Shown: piece by piece, positions 36,601-45,453 of the stretch
Numbering within the stretch: position 1 is the stretch's first letter
Layout of the letters: each line of letters starts with the position of its first letter
Source of the DNA: Thermopolyspora flexuosa
Lineage (GTDB): Bacteria > Actinomycetota > Actinomycetes > Streptosporangiales > Streptosporangiaceae
Length of the DNA: 64,000 nucleotides
Reading direction: 5' to 3'
Assembly: GCF_006716785.1 (NCBI RefSeq)
Contig: NZ_VFPQ01000001.1
Location: 4,216,001 to 4,280,000, forward strand
Program-made: the position numbers and the translations under genes
The notes under the pieces: model-generated
What the model was told of the DNA's origin: nothing
Databases searched by the model: none
Seen by the model: only the letters and a program-made list of their open reading frames with translations

Positions 36601-38103
36601 GTGTCCATCGCAGCGTCGCCCGCGACGGCGATCCCCGCACCGACGGCCCCGCCCGTGACCGGGCCGCCGGCGGGACCGGACGCGCCGCCCGCGGAGCTCG
36701 ACTTCGACGCGTGCTACCGGGCGCTCGCCGCCCGGGACGCCCGGTTCGACGGGCGGTTCTACACCGGCGTGCTCACCACCGGGATCTACTGCCGGCCGAT
36801 CTGCCCGGCGCGCACCCCCGCCCGGCGGAACGTGCGGTTCTTCCGGCACCCGGCGGCGGCCGAGGCGGCCGGGTTCCGGCCGTGCAAGCGCTGCCGCCCG
36901 GAGCTGAGCCCCGGGGACCCCGGCTGGGACGTCCGGGCCGACCTGGTCGGCCGGGCGCTGCGGCTCATCGACGACGGGGTGGTCGACGACTGCGGCGTGG
37001 CCGGGCTCGCCCGGCGGCTGCACGTGACCGACCGGCACCTGCGGCGGCTGTTCCTGGCCGAGCTCGGGGTCGGCCCGCGCTCGGTGGCGCGGACCCGGCG
37101 GCTGCTGCTCGCCAAGCGGCTGCTCACCGAGACCACGCTGCCGATCGGCGACGTGGCGTTCGCGGCCGGGTTCGGCAGCCTGCGGCAGTTCAACGCGGCG
37201 ATGCGCGAGGCGTACGGCTTCGCCCCGGGCGAGCTGCGGCGCAACGGGGCAGGCGCCGCGGCTGCCCGCCGTACCGGTGGGGCGGAGGGCGGCGGCGCGA
37301 TCACGCTGCGCCTGCACCACCGCCGGCCGTACGAGGCCGGGGCGCTGCTGGAGTTCCTGGCGGCGCGGGCGGTTCCCGGGGTGGAGGCCGTGGACGGCAC
37401 GGGCTACCGGCGGGTGGTGCCGGGCGGGGTGATCACGCTCACCCCCGCCGACGGTCATGTCGCGCTGCGGGCCACCCTCTCCGACACGCGGCAGCTCGCG
37501 CGGATCGTCGCCCGCTGCCGCCGGCTGCTCGACCTCGACGCCGACCCGGACGCGATCGCCGCCACGCTGGGCGCGACGCCGCTGCGGCCGCTGGTGGAGC
37601 GCCGCCCGGGGCTGCGCGTGCCGGGGGCGTTCGACGGGTTCGAGATGGCGGTGCGGGCCGTGGTCGGGCAGCAGGTGTCGGTGGCGGGCGCGCGCACCCT
37701 GCTCGGGCGGCTCGTGGCGCGGGCGGGCGAGCGGACCGCGGACGGCCACCTGTTCCCCACGGCCGAGCGGCTCGCCGACGCGGACCTCGCCGGGCTCGGG
37801 CTCACCGAGCGCCGCGTCCGCACGCTGCGCACGCTCGCCGAGCGGGTGGCCCGTGGCGAGATCGACCTCGACGGGGCGCAGGACCCGGCCGAGGTGACCG
37901 TACGGCTGCTCGCCGTACCGGGGATCGGCCCGTGGACCGCGGGCTACATCGCGATGCGGGCGCTGCGCGACCCCGACGCCTGGCCCGACGGGGACCTCGG
38001 GCTGCGGCGGGCGATGCGGCGGCTCGGCATCGGGGACGACGAGATCGGGCGGTGGCGGCCCTGGCGGGCGTACGCCGCCCAGTACCTGTGGAGCGCATCA
38101 TGA
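36601..38103 (+). CDS. Ada-type regulator fused to AlkA 3-methyladenine DNA glycosylase
   Basis: Protein of 500 residues with three parts. Residues 35-110 are the Ada zinc domain (GIYCRPICPAR and GFRPCKRCRPE, four cysteines), which takes methyl groups from phosphotriesters. Residues 115-210 are an AraC helix-turn-helix (RLHVTDRHLRRLFLAELGVGP). Residues 235-500 are AlkA with the HhH motif LAVPGIGPWTAGYIAM and the catalytic aspartate in the following WPDGDLGLRRA. It should sense methylation, activate repair genes and excise alkylated bases. The GTG at 36601 has a weak site; the frame is open to 36541. Stop overlaps the start of ogt (ATGA). Confidence 0.9.
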   Translation: MSIAASPATAIPAPTAPPVTGPPAGPDAPPAELDFDACYRALAARDARFDGRFYTGVLTTGIYCRPICPARTPARRNVRFFRHPAAAEAAGFRPCKRCRPELSPGDPGWDVRADLVGRALRLIDDGVVDDCGVAGLARRLHVTDRHLRRLFLAELGVGPRSVARTRRLLLAKRLLTETTLPIGDVAFAAGFGSLRQFNAAMREAYGFAPGELRRNGAGAAAARRTGGAEGGGAITLRLHHRRPYEAGALLEFLAARAVPGVEAVDGTGYRRVVPGGVITLTPADGHVALRATLSDTRQLARIVARCRRLLDLDADPDAIAATLGATPLRPLVERRPGLRVPGAFDGFEMAVRAVVGQQVSVAGARTLLGRLVARAGERTADGHLFPTAERLADADLAGLGLTERRVRTLRTLAERVARGEIDLDGAQDPAEVTVRLLAVPGIGPWTAGYIAMRALRDPDAWPDGDLGLRRAMRRLGIGDDEIGRWRPWRAYAAQYLWSAS

Positions 38104-38600
38104 TCCTCACGCAGACCATGCAGACCCCGGCGGGCCCGCTCTCCCTGCTCGTGCACGACGACGTGCTCGTCGGCGCCGGCTTCACCGCCGACCCCGAGGA
38201 GTTGCACCTGCGGCTGGCGCCGGAGCTGCGCGCGCTGCCGCTGCGGCCGGTCGGCGACGTGGGCAAGGCCGCCCAGGCGGTACGCGACTACCTCGACGGC
38301 GACCTGGCCGCGCTCGACGCGATCGCGGCGAGGCAGCACGGCAGCGAGCGGCGGCAGCGGCTGCTCGCCGCGCTGCGCGCGGTACCGGCGGGCACGGTGG
38401 TGACGTACGCGGAGCTCGCCGAGCGGGCGGGCATGCCGCGGAGCGCGGCCCGGGCGGCCGGTGGGGCGTGCGCGGGGAACCTGGTCGCCCCGTTCGTGCC
38501 CTGCCACCGGGTGGTGCCCGCCACCGGCGGGGTGGGCTCGTACTACTACGGGCCCGAGGTGAAGCGGTGGCTGCTGCGTCACGAGGGCGTGCCGGTCTGA
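38100..38600 (+). CDS. ogt: Methylated-DNA--[protein]-cysteine S-methyltransferase
   Basis: Protein of 166 residues. The acceptor motif PCHRVVPATGGVGSYYYGPEVKRWLL is present with its cysteine, as is the VTYAELAERAGMPRSAARAAGGA winged helix. It removes O6-methyl from guanine by self-methylation, once per molecule. The ATG at 38100 overlaps the ada-alkA stop (ATGA), so the two form an adaptive-response operon and the Ada part probably regulates both. Confidence 0.94.
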   Translation: MILTQTMQTPAGPLSLLVHDDVLVGAGFTADPEELHLRLAPELRALPLRPVGDVGKAAQAVRDYLDGDLAALDAIAARQHGSERRQRLLAALRAVPAGTVVTYAELAERAGMPRSAARAAGGACAGNLVAPFVPCHRVVPATGGVGSYYYGPEVKRWLLRHEGVPV

Positions 38601-38786
38601 CCCCCGGCCCGGCGACGGCCCCGCCGCCAGCGAAAACGAGTGATGCTCACTTTGTCCGTTGATGTATCAGGACGGCGGGGAGCGGGTCTGGCTCAGTGGG
38701 GAGTTCCCCCAGTCGCCGGGCGGAAGGGGCGGACATGTCCAGACCAGGGGTCGGCTGGACGGGCCGGGCGCCGGGGGGACATCCCC

Positions 38787-39287
38787 GTGCCTGAGGACTG
38801 GAGCGACGAGGAGCTGCTGGCGCTGCTCGCCGACTATCTGCGGGCGGCCGAGCACATCCCGCCGCATCTCATCGAGGCGGCGAAGGCGGCGATCACCGAG
38901 CTCCACCTCGACCCCGATCTCGCCACCTGGGACGCCGACCTCGCCGAGCTGTGCCTCGGCCACGGCGTCGCCCGGCCCGCCTTCGACTCCGCGCTCGCCG
39001 GCGGGGCGGCCTCACCGGCCCGGTCGCCGGACGCCGTGCGGGCGCTCACCTTCGTCGCCGCCGAGCTCACGATCGAGCTGGAGATCCGCCCGGACGCGCT
39101 GACCGGGCGCCTCCTGCCCGCCACCCCGGCCGAGGTGCGCGTCCACACCCTCGGCGGCGACGTCCTCACCGCGCCCGCCGACCGGCTCGGCCGCTTCGTG
39201 CTGCGCGGTGCCGTCTCCGGGCCGTTCCGGCTGCACTGCCGTAACGGCTCCGGCCTGGACGTGTCCACCACCTGGATCGTCCCGTAG
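38787..39287 (+). CDS. Protein of unknown function with a carboxypeptidase-regulatory-like C-terminus
   Basis: Protein of 166 residues, not recognised with certainty. The N-terminal 75 residues are helical and acidic (DWSDEELLALLADYLRAAE). The C-terminal 80 residues are beta-rich (RALTFVAAELTIELEIRPD, then LGGDVLTAPADRLGRFVLR) and end in TTWIVP. In other actinomycetes such two-part proteins lie between an ECF sigma factor and a CHAT-domain protein, as I recall; neither is near here. The GTG at 38787 follows GGGGGGA. The 186 bases upstream hold no gene. Standing alone, its partner genes may have been lost or be elsewhere. Confidence 0.6.
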   Translation: MPEDWSDEELLALLADYLRAAEHIPPHLIEAAKAAITELHLDPDLATWDADLAELCLGHGVARPAFDSALAGGAASPARSPDAVRALTFVAAELTIELEIRPDALTGRLLPATPAEVRVHTLGGDVLTAPADRLGRFVLRGAVSGPFRLHCRNGSGLDVSTTWIVP

Positions 39288-39611
39288 GCCAGGCGCGATC
39301 CCGGACCTCCCGCCCGCTCGCGGACCAGCGTCCGGGCGTTTCCTCCGGTCGCCCCATCGCCGGATGAGCGGGCGGCTGCGCCCTCATATCGTTCGGACAA
39401 ATGCGGCATGCCATTGTACTCGTGACAAAGGTCGCATCAATTACGACAAGGCATATTCACGCCCTGTGACCCCGATATCGGATCATCGCCCTCAGGAATT
39501 ACGGATGGATAAATCGGCACATGACGTAAATCACGGCGATTGCGAGCAATTGACGATATGATCAACATTCCGATCGCGCCGCTTTGGGCGGCACCGACGG
39601 AAGGGGTCAGG
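39288..39611. other. 324-bp AT-richer spacer, promoter region of the methyltransferase gene
   Basis: No gene is seen. From about 39390 to 39580 the base composition drops clearly below that of the neighbours, and there is a CCGATATCGG palindrome at 39472-39481. The right end carries GGAAGGGG, the ribosome site for the TTG at 39612. Confidence 0.5.
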
Positions 39612-40484
39612 TTGACCGAGGAGAAGCGCAACTGGGCCTGGGCCGGCAATCGCGAGAACGAGCGTGTGCCCCCGGAAATCGATCCGAGCAAGCCGAGCGT
39701 GGCCCGGGTGTACGACTTCATGATCGGCGGCAAGGACAACTTCGCCGTCGACCGTGAGGTCGCCCAGAAAATGCTGCAGATCGCCCCCGAGGCCCCGTAC
39801 AACGGCAAGGCGAACCGCGCCTTCCTGCGGCGGGCGGTGACCTACATGGCCCAGGAGGCGGGCATCCGGCAGTTCCTCGACATCGGCTCGGGCCTGCCCA
39901 CCGTCGGGAACGTGCACGAGGTGGCCCACGAGGTCGACCCCTCGATCCGGGTCGTGTACGTGGACAACGACCCGATCGTGCTGGTGCACGGCCGGGCGAT
40001 CCTCGCGGACAACACGACCACCACGGTCGTCCAGGCCGACGTCCGGGAGCCGGAGTCGATCCTCGAGAACCCCGAGGTGCGGAAGTTCATCGACTTCCGC
40101 GAGCCCGTCGGGCTGCTGTTCGTCGCGATCCTCCACCACCTGAAGGACGAGGACGACCCGGCCGGCCTCGCCGCCCGGTTCTACGAGGTCCTCGCCCCCG
40201 GCAGCCACGTCGCCATCTCGCACTTCTGCAACCCCGGCGACCGGCACCCGGGCGCGTCCCGGCTCGCGGTGGAGTCCGAGCGGGTGTTCGCCGAGAACCT
40301 CGGCACCGGCCGGTTCCGCACCCCCGAGGAGATCCAGGGCTTCTTCGGCGACCTGGAGCTGATCGAGCCGGGCCTGGTGCCGCCGCTCGACTGGCGCCAG
40401 GACCCGGAGACGGTGGCCGGCATCCTGCCGCCCAACCGCGACCTCTACCACTGCATCTACGCGGGCGTCGCCCGGAAGAACTGA
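39612..40484 (+). CDS. SAM-dependent methyltransferase, Methyltransf_19 (DUF574) family
   Basis: Protein of about 290 residues. The family opening EIDPSKPSVARVYDFMIGGKDNFAVDRE is unmistakable. The SAM loop is FLDIGSGLPTVGNVHEVAH, with the acidic VYVDNDPIV strand end. The family is very abundant in actinomycetes and its substrates are mostly unknown. I chose the TTG at 39612 since GGAAGGGG is well spaced and the family starts about 25 residues before EIDPS; the ATG at 39558 would add 18 residues without a ribosome site. It converges on the Tad-associated genes. Confidence 0.82.
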   Translation: MTEEKRNWAWAGNRENERVPPEIDPSKPSVARVYDFMIGGKDNFAVDREVAQKMLQIAPEAPYNGKANRAFLRRAVTYMAQEAGIRQFLDIGSGLPTVGNVHEVAHEVDPSIRVVYVDNDPIVLVHGRAILADNTTTTVVQADVREPESILENPEVRKFIDFREPVGLLFVAILHHLKDEDDPAGLAARFYEVLAPGSHVAISHFCNPGDRHPGASRLAVESERVFAENLGTGRFRTPEEIQGFFGDLELIEPGLVPPLDWRQDPETVAGILPPNRDLYHCIYAGVARKN

Positions 40485-40525
40485 GGTACGCCCGGCCCGG
40501 CGGCGGCCCCCCTCGGGAGGCCCGG

Positions 40526-41545
40526 TCAGGAGGCGCCGCCGGTGACCGTGCTCTGCACCTCGCCCACCGGAACGTCCACCGTGGCCGAGGCGCGGACCGG
40601 CGCGTAGCCGATCGGGCCGACGGGCCGGGTGGCGGTGACGTTCACCTGCCACAGCGTGGTGACGGTGAGCTCGTACACGCCGCGCGGCCGGTCGGCCGAG
40701 GCGCGCAGGTAGCGGACCCCGCAGGTGAACTCGCCACCCTTGGTGTAGGGGCGTCCGGTGCCGCCGCACCCGTCGCGCACCTCGGCCCGGTCCCAGGTGG
40801 TGCCGGGATCGATCTCGATCCGGGTGCGGGTCGCGGTCACGGTGGCGCTCATCACGCCGGGCAGGGTCGCGGTGACCGAGCGGGTGGCCCCGCCGGGGTC
40901 GGTCAGCCACACCCAGGTGGGCAGGTTCACGTAGCTCCTGGTCCGCGGGCTGAGCCGTACCCGGGGCTCGGGCACGGTGAGCGCGGCGCGGGCCACGTCG
41001 ACGAGCTCGCGGACGGTGACGCCGCCCTGCGGGACGGTGCCGTTCGGCACGAACAGGAAGGCCTCCAGCTTCGACCGGCAGGCCAGGGCGTCCGGGTCGA
41101 GGTGGTTGTACGCGGGCTGCCACCACATGCCGTCCTGCCCGATGCGCTCGCGGAACCGGTCGAGGAATCGCTGCCACTTCTCCTCGGTGGCGCCCGGGGT
41201 GTGGTGGAACCAGTAGTGGCGCAGGGCCTCCTGGGTCTTCAGCATCTCCTCGGGCGTCTTCGACGGCTCGTACCAGCAGGGGCGGCGCAGCCGGTAGCCG
41301 TCGCTCCTCCCGCGGCGCAGGCCGTCGCCGGACAGCCGGATGCGGGAGTTCGTCAACTGCACTCCGGCGGTACGGCCGCGCTGGAAGCCCTCCCCGGTCA
41401 CGCCCGGCGGCCTGGTGGCCCCGGACCCGGCGCGCCCCGGGTCGGGCGCGGCGGCGTGCGCGGGCCCCGGCGACCCGAGGAGGACCGGCAGCGGGATCAG
41501 GGCGGCGGCCGCGAGCGCGGCACGCCGCAGCGGGTTCGCTCTCAT
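40526..41545 (-). CDS. Secreted protein of unknown function, last gene of the Tad operon
   Basis: Protein of 339 residues with a signal peptide of about 32 residues (MRANPLRRAALAAAALIPLP, cleavage near AHA-AA). The mature part has a helical, Trp-rich middle (YWFHHTPGATEEKWQRFLDRF) and a beta-rich C-terminus with two cysteine pairs suited to an oxidised, external fold. I do not recognise the family. The ATG overlaps the stop of the lipoprotein gene (ATGA at 41542-41545). Its place at the end of the Tad cluster suggests a surface or assembly role. Confidence 0.75.
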   Translation of the reverse strand: MRANPLRRAALAAAALIPLPVLLGSPGPAHAAAPDPGRAGSGATRPPGVTGEGFQRGRTAGVQLTNSRIRLSGDGLRRGRSDGYRLRRPCWYEPSKTPEEMLKTQEALRHYWFHHTPGATEEKWQRFLDRFRERIGQDGMWWQPAYNHLDPDALACRSKLEAFLFVPNGTVPQGGVTVRELVDVARAALTVPEPRVRLSPRTRSYVNLPTWVWLTDPGGATRSVTATLPGVMSATVTATRTRIEIDPGTTWDRAEVRDGCGGTGRPYTKGGEFTCGVRYLRASADRPRGVYELTVTTLWQVNVTATRPVGPIGYAPVRASATVDVPVGEVQSTVTGGAS

Positions 41546-42285
41546 CGCAGACACCCCTTCGCACGCTCGTCGGGCTGCTCGGCGTAGTGGAGCACCGTGA
41601 CCCGCCAGACGCCGTCCTCGCCGCGCCGTACCCCGGCCGCCTGGAAGTGCACGGCCTGCCCGGGCCTGGTCCAGTCGGGCTGGTCGGCGAGGGCACGGCC
41701 GGTCGCGGCGTCGGTCACCCGCACCCCGGATCGGTCGATGCACGCGTCCACCTCGGCGCCGGTGCCCTGCACCGAGGCGACCCGCAGGCCGTACAGGCGG
41801 ACCGTGCCCTTGGCGGCCATCGCGCCCTCGGCGTACGCCCGCACCCACGCGTAGCCGTGGAAGCGCGCGGGCTCCTCGAGGGTCTCCAGGTAGGAGCGGT
41901 CCTTGCCGCTCGTCGCGATCGCGCCCCAGATCTTCGTGACGTAGTCGCGGTACGCCCGCACCATGGCCGCGTGCTCGGCGGACAGGCCGCCGGGCCACTC
42001 CACGACGACCTCCATGCCGGGCGCGGAGCGCACCCGCTCCACCCGCGGCCCGGACCCGGCCGGTGTGGACGGGCCCGCCGACGCCTTCGGGGCGGCGTCC
42101 CCGGTGGCGGTCGCGCCCGGCGCCGGGCCGTCTCCGGGGACGAACGTCTCCTCCTCGTCCGCCGCGCAGCCGGCGGCGAGCAGCGCAGCGGTCGCGGCGA
42201 GAGCCGTCCATCGCAGGCGGGTACGGACCGGGCGGGTGCGGCTGCCGGGGTGCGGAGGCCGGCCTGCCACGGTTCGGCGGAGCAC
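41542..42285 (-). CDS. Lipoprotein associated with the Tad operon
   Basis: Protein of 247 residues. A long basic n-region, a hydrophobic core (TALAATAALLAA) and lipobox LAAGC predict lipid anchoring at about residue 40. The mature part begins with a Pro/Ala linker and then holds a NTF2-like alpha+beta domain (SAEHAAMVRAYRDYVTKIWGA, then VWRVTVLHYAEQP). The GTG at 42285 follows AGAAAGGGG. It lies 30 bases after the LysM-BTAD gene and overlaps the secreted protein gene, so all three are one transcript. Function unknown. Confidence 0.78.
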   Translation of the reverse strand: MLRRTVAGRPPHPGSRTRPVRTRLRWTALAATAALLAAGCAADEEETFVPGDGPAPGATATGDAAPKASAGPSTPAGSGPRVERVRSAPGMEVVVEWPGGLSAEHAAMVRAYRDYVTKIWGAIATSGKDRSYLETLEEPARFHGYAWVRAYAEGAMAAKGTVRLYGLRVASVQGTGAEVDACIDRSGVRVTDAATGRALADQPDWTRPGQAVHFQAAGVRRGEDGVWRVTVLHYAEQPDERAKGCLR

Positions 42286-42315
42286 TGCGGTACCCCTTTC
42301 TCTCGTGCCCGTTCG

Positions 42316-45309
42316 TCACGCCGACGGCAGCGAGTGCAGGCGCCAGGCGGGCAGCAGCTCGTCGATGAGGGCCTCGGTCTCCGGGGCCATGCCGATCCCG
42401 TACGGGTGCGAGGCGGCCCGCCGGTGGAGGCTGTCGACCACGGCCCGCAGCCGCGCCGTGTCGCCGGTGGCGTGGACGGCGCGCAGCAGCGCGCGCCACA
42501 GGTTCTCGTCGTCGGCGGCGAGCAGCAGCCCGGCCCGCACCGCCCGCACGGCGCGTTCCGGGTCGCCCTGCGCCAGCCGGATCTCGCACAGCCGCAGCGC
42601 CGCGTCGGCGACGGCCGCGGTGACGTCGTACTCGAGGTCGTCGGCGGCGAGCCAGGCGTACCGGCCCTCCGGGCGGTCGGCGAGCAGCGGGCCGCGCACC
42701 AGGTCGAGCGCCTGCTCCAGCAGCGCGGCCTGGTCGGGGCCGTCGCCGCGGGCCCGCCGGGTGAGCGCGACGAACATCTGCCAGTCGGTCTGCACCTCCG
42801 GGCCGAGGCGGAGCCTGCCGGAGGCGTCGGTGTACAGGTGCGGGCGGCCGGTCCGGTCGGTGCCGAGCCAGCGGGCCACCCGCTCGAAGGTGGCGTCCCG
42901 CACCGACTGCTGCACCCCGCGCGGCCACAGGATGCCGCCGAGCACGACCGGGTGCACGCCGCCGGGGTGGGTGGCGAGGTAGACGAGCATCTCGTGCACC
43001 AGGTCGGCGCGGCCCTCCTCGAGCGGCCTCGCCGGGGTGATCTCGATGGGGCCGAGGATGCGCACCTCGATCGAGGCCGGTCCGGCGGGCGGCGGCACGT
43101 TCGCCGCCGGGATCGGCTCGCCCTGCTCCCGCCGTGCGGTGCGGAACAGGTCGATGACCGCGTCGTAGTGGCGGCGGGGCAGCAGCTGCGCCCGCGCCTC
43201 CAGGCCGAGGGCGTCCACGCGCACGGTGCGGTCCTCGTCGATCGCCCAGGTCCACGCCGCGTACGGCACCGCGCCCGCGACCACGTACCCGGCGGCGGTG
43301 CGGATGCCCGCGCGGGCGAGCATGGCGAGCCGCCGCGCCTCGTAGGCGTCCGGCCGCAGCGCGGACAGCAGGTAGTGCGGCGGCCACGCCGGGTCGGTGG
43401 CGCTCGCGGCGATGCGGCCGGTGAGCACGTCGCCGGGGCCGGGGAGGTGGGCGGCCCGGGCCTCCAGCTCGGGCAGCGCCTCGGCGAGCGAGCTCACGTG
43501 GCGCACCCGGTCCGGGGCGATCATGGTGAGTTCCTCGCCGAAGCCGACGAGGGTGATGCGCATGCCGTCGGACCAGCGGTTGGTGGCGAGCTCGACGGCG
43601 AGCGCGGCGAGCGCCTCGGTGGTGTGGGCGCCGATCACCGAGATGAGCCCGTACGCGGCCTCGAGGTCGACCATGATCCGGCCGCTGGCGTTCGTGCCGA
43701 GCGAGACGAGCCCCGGGTACGGCGCGGCGACGTGTGCGAGCGCCTGCTCGTCGATGCGCCTGCCCTCGTGCGCGGCGAGCCGCCACACCTGGCCGCCGTC
43801 GAGCGCGGTCCACGGCTCGGGGGCGTCCGGCTCGGGCGGGTGGATCCACAGGTCGATGCCGTAGCGGGACAGGTGGGCGGCGTAGATCGTGGGCGGGGTG
43901 CGGCCCTCCTCGGCGAGCCGGCGGCCGAGCAGCCGCAGCCCGAGGTCGAGCAGGCGGCTGCCGGGCGCGTCGGAGCCGAGGCGCAGCGCGACCTCGGCCT
44001 CGGCGGCGTCGCCCTGCGGGCGGGGGATGCGGTGGCCGAACGCCCGGTGCCACAGCTGCTCCCGGCGCCGCCGCCCCAGCGCGGCGAGCACCCCGGCCGC
44101 GACGAGCGAGCCGGTGGCGAGGTAGTCGAGCAGGTCCGGCCACGGCTCCCGGGCCCCGCTCGCGGCCTCCCCGGCGTCGTTCGCGGCGCCGTCCTCGGTG
44201 CCGGCCCCCGTGGCTCCCTTCTCCGCCCGCGCCTTGGCCGCCGCCTCGGACCCGGCTCCGGCGCGCGTGCCGCTCCCCGCGCCCGGCCGGTCGCCCGGCC
44301 GCTCGGCCGCCCTTTCGCCGGAACGTTCCCCCGGCCCGGTCTCGGCGTCCGCGCGCCCGGCCGTACCGTCGCCGCCCGACGCGCCGCCCGCCTCGGCCGC
44401 GTCCCCGCGCACCGACCGGCCCGCGGCGTCGGCCGAGCCGCCGGGGTCGATGTGGGTGGTGCGGCCGTCGCTCTCGGCCGGCCTGCCGGGATGGTTGCGC
44501 AGCGTCTCGGCGGGATCCTGGTCGGCGGGCACGACGTGCACGTTGACGGCGTCGTCCGGCATCTCGAGCACCCAGCCGGGCCGGATCAGGTCCGCCATGC
44601 GCAGCCGCGACCCGTCCGGCTGCACCTTGTCCCGGTTGAGACGGAAGATCTCGGGGTAGCGGCGGCCGTCGCCGAGACACTTCTCGGCGATCTCCCACAG
44701 GCTCTCGTGGTGCCGCCCCTCCGGCGGCTGCACCACGTACACCTTCCTGACCTTGCGCGCGCCGAGCGGCGGCCGGACCTGCTGGAGCGCAGCGCGCTCC
44801 TCCTTGCCCGCCTCGGCAGCGGCGGCGGTCGCCGCGGGGCGGAGCGGCGCGGCCGATCCCGAGCCGATGATCGGCCCGGCCACCGTGGAGACCGCGAACA
44901 GCAGCAGGACCGCCGAGACGAGCCGGTTCGCCAGGGCCTGGGTGCCGCCCGCGAACGGCACCCGGGCGGGCATGCCGACCCGGCGCACGCCCGCGTACAC
45001 CTCGACGATCACGCACAGGACGAGCTGGGCCCAGGCGAGCCAGACCACCAGCACCAGCAGCGCGACGATCATCTCCGGGCCGACGCGCCGGGTGAGCAGG
45101 TCCGGGTTGAGCAGCTCCCCGGTCAGCGGCGGGCCCGCGTACCGCAGCAGCGCGAACGGGACGCCGCCGAGCAGGGCGGCGAGCAGGACCAGCGCCCCCA
45201 GCCCGGCGAGCACGTCCCCGGCCGAGCGCCCGGCCCGGATCCGCACCGGCCGCCGATCGCCCGGCGGCGCCCCGCCTCGGTGCGGCGCGGACCTGTATGG
45301 CGCGCCCAT
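42316..45309 (-). CDS. Membrane-bound LysM and bacterial transcriptional activator domain (BTAD) protein
   Basis: Protein of 997 residues. Three membrane helices lie in the first 150 residues (about 32-54, 80-104 and 130-148). A LysM-like region follows (HHESLWEIAEKCLGDGRRYPEIFRLN) with a WVLEMP end. Residues 265-385 are low-complexity Gly, Ala and Arg. After another helix near 396-412 comes a soluble region ending in a BTAD with TPR-type repeats (about 745-990). The layout matches LysM-BTAD proteins often found beside Tad genes in actinomycetes; they are thought to link surface assembly with gene control, but their role is unproved. ATG at 45309. Confidence 0.82.
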   Translation of the reverse strand: MGAPYRSAPHRGGAPPGDRRPVRIRAGRSAGDVLAGLGALVLLAALLGGVPFALLRYAGPPLTGELLNPDLLTRRVGPEMIVALLVLVVWLAWAQLVLCVIVEVYAGVRRVGMPARVPFAGGTQALANRLVSAVLLLFAVSTVAGPIIGSGSAAPLRPAATAAAAEAGKEERAALQQVRPPLGARKVRKVYVVQPPEGRHHESLWEIAEKCLGDGRRYPEIFRLNRDKVQPDGSRLRMADLIRPGWVLEMPDDAVNVHVVPADQDPAETLRNHPGRPAESDGRTTHIDPGGSADAAGRSVRGDAAEAGGASGGDGTAGRADAETGPGERSGERAAERPGDRPGAGSGTRAGAGSEAAAKARAEKGATGAGTEDGAANDAGEAASGAREPWPDLLDYLATGSLVAAGVLAALGRRRREQLWHRAFGHRIPRPQGDAAEAEVALRLGSDAPGSRLLDLGLRLLGRRLAEEGRTPPTIYAAHLSRYGIDLWIHPPEPDAPEPWTALDGGQVWRLAAHEGRRIDEQALAHVAAPYPGLVSLGTNASGRIMVDLEAAYGLISVIGAHTTEALAALAVELATNRWSDGMRITLVGFGEELTMIAPDRVRHVSSLAEALPELEARAAHLPGPGDVLTGRIAASATDPAWPPHYLLSALRPDAYEARRLAMLARAGIRTAAGYVVAGAVPYAAWTWAIDEDRTVRVDALGLEARAQLLPRRHYDAVIDLFRTARREQGEPIPAANVPPPAGPASIEVRILGPIEITPARPLEEGRADLVHEMLVYLATHPGGVHPVVLGGILWPRGVQQSVRDATFERVARWLGTDRTGRPHLYTDASGRLRLGPEVQTDWQMFVALTRRARGDGPDQAALLEQALDLVRGPLLADRPEGRYAWLAADDLEYDVTAAVADAALRLCEIRLAQGDPERAVRAVRAGLLLAADDENLWRALLRAVHATGDTARLRAVVDSLHRRAASHPYGIGMAPETEALIDELLPAWRLHSLPSA

Positions 45310-45453
45310 GGCGTCTCCTCCCCGTTCTCCCTGAGTCGTCTCAGCGTCGTCGCAGCGCCCTCCGTGCGCCGATCACCGCCCGGGCCCGGGCGGACCCGTG
45401 CGGCGGCCCGTCCCGGCGCACGGCTCCGGCCCACCGCGCCGCTCCCCCGCGCG

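Noticed and set aside
40526-45016. A minus-strand frame of about 1,496 codons joining the secreted protein to the LysM-BTAD region
   Set aside because: Its upstream part is a frame shift of the LysM-BTAD and lipoprotein genes, which have good starts and recognisable domains.
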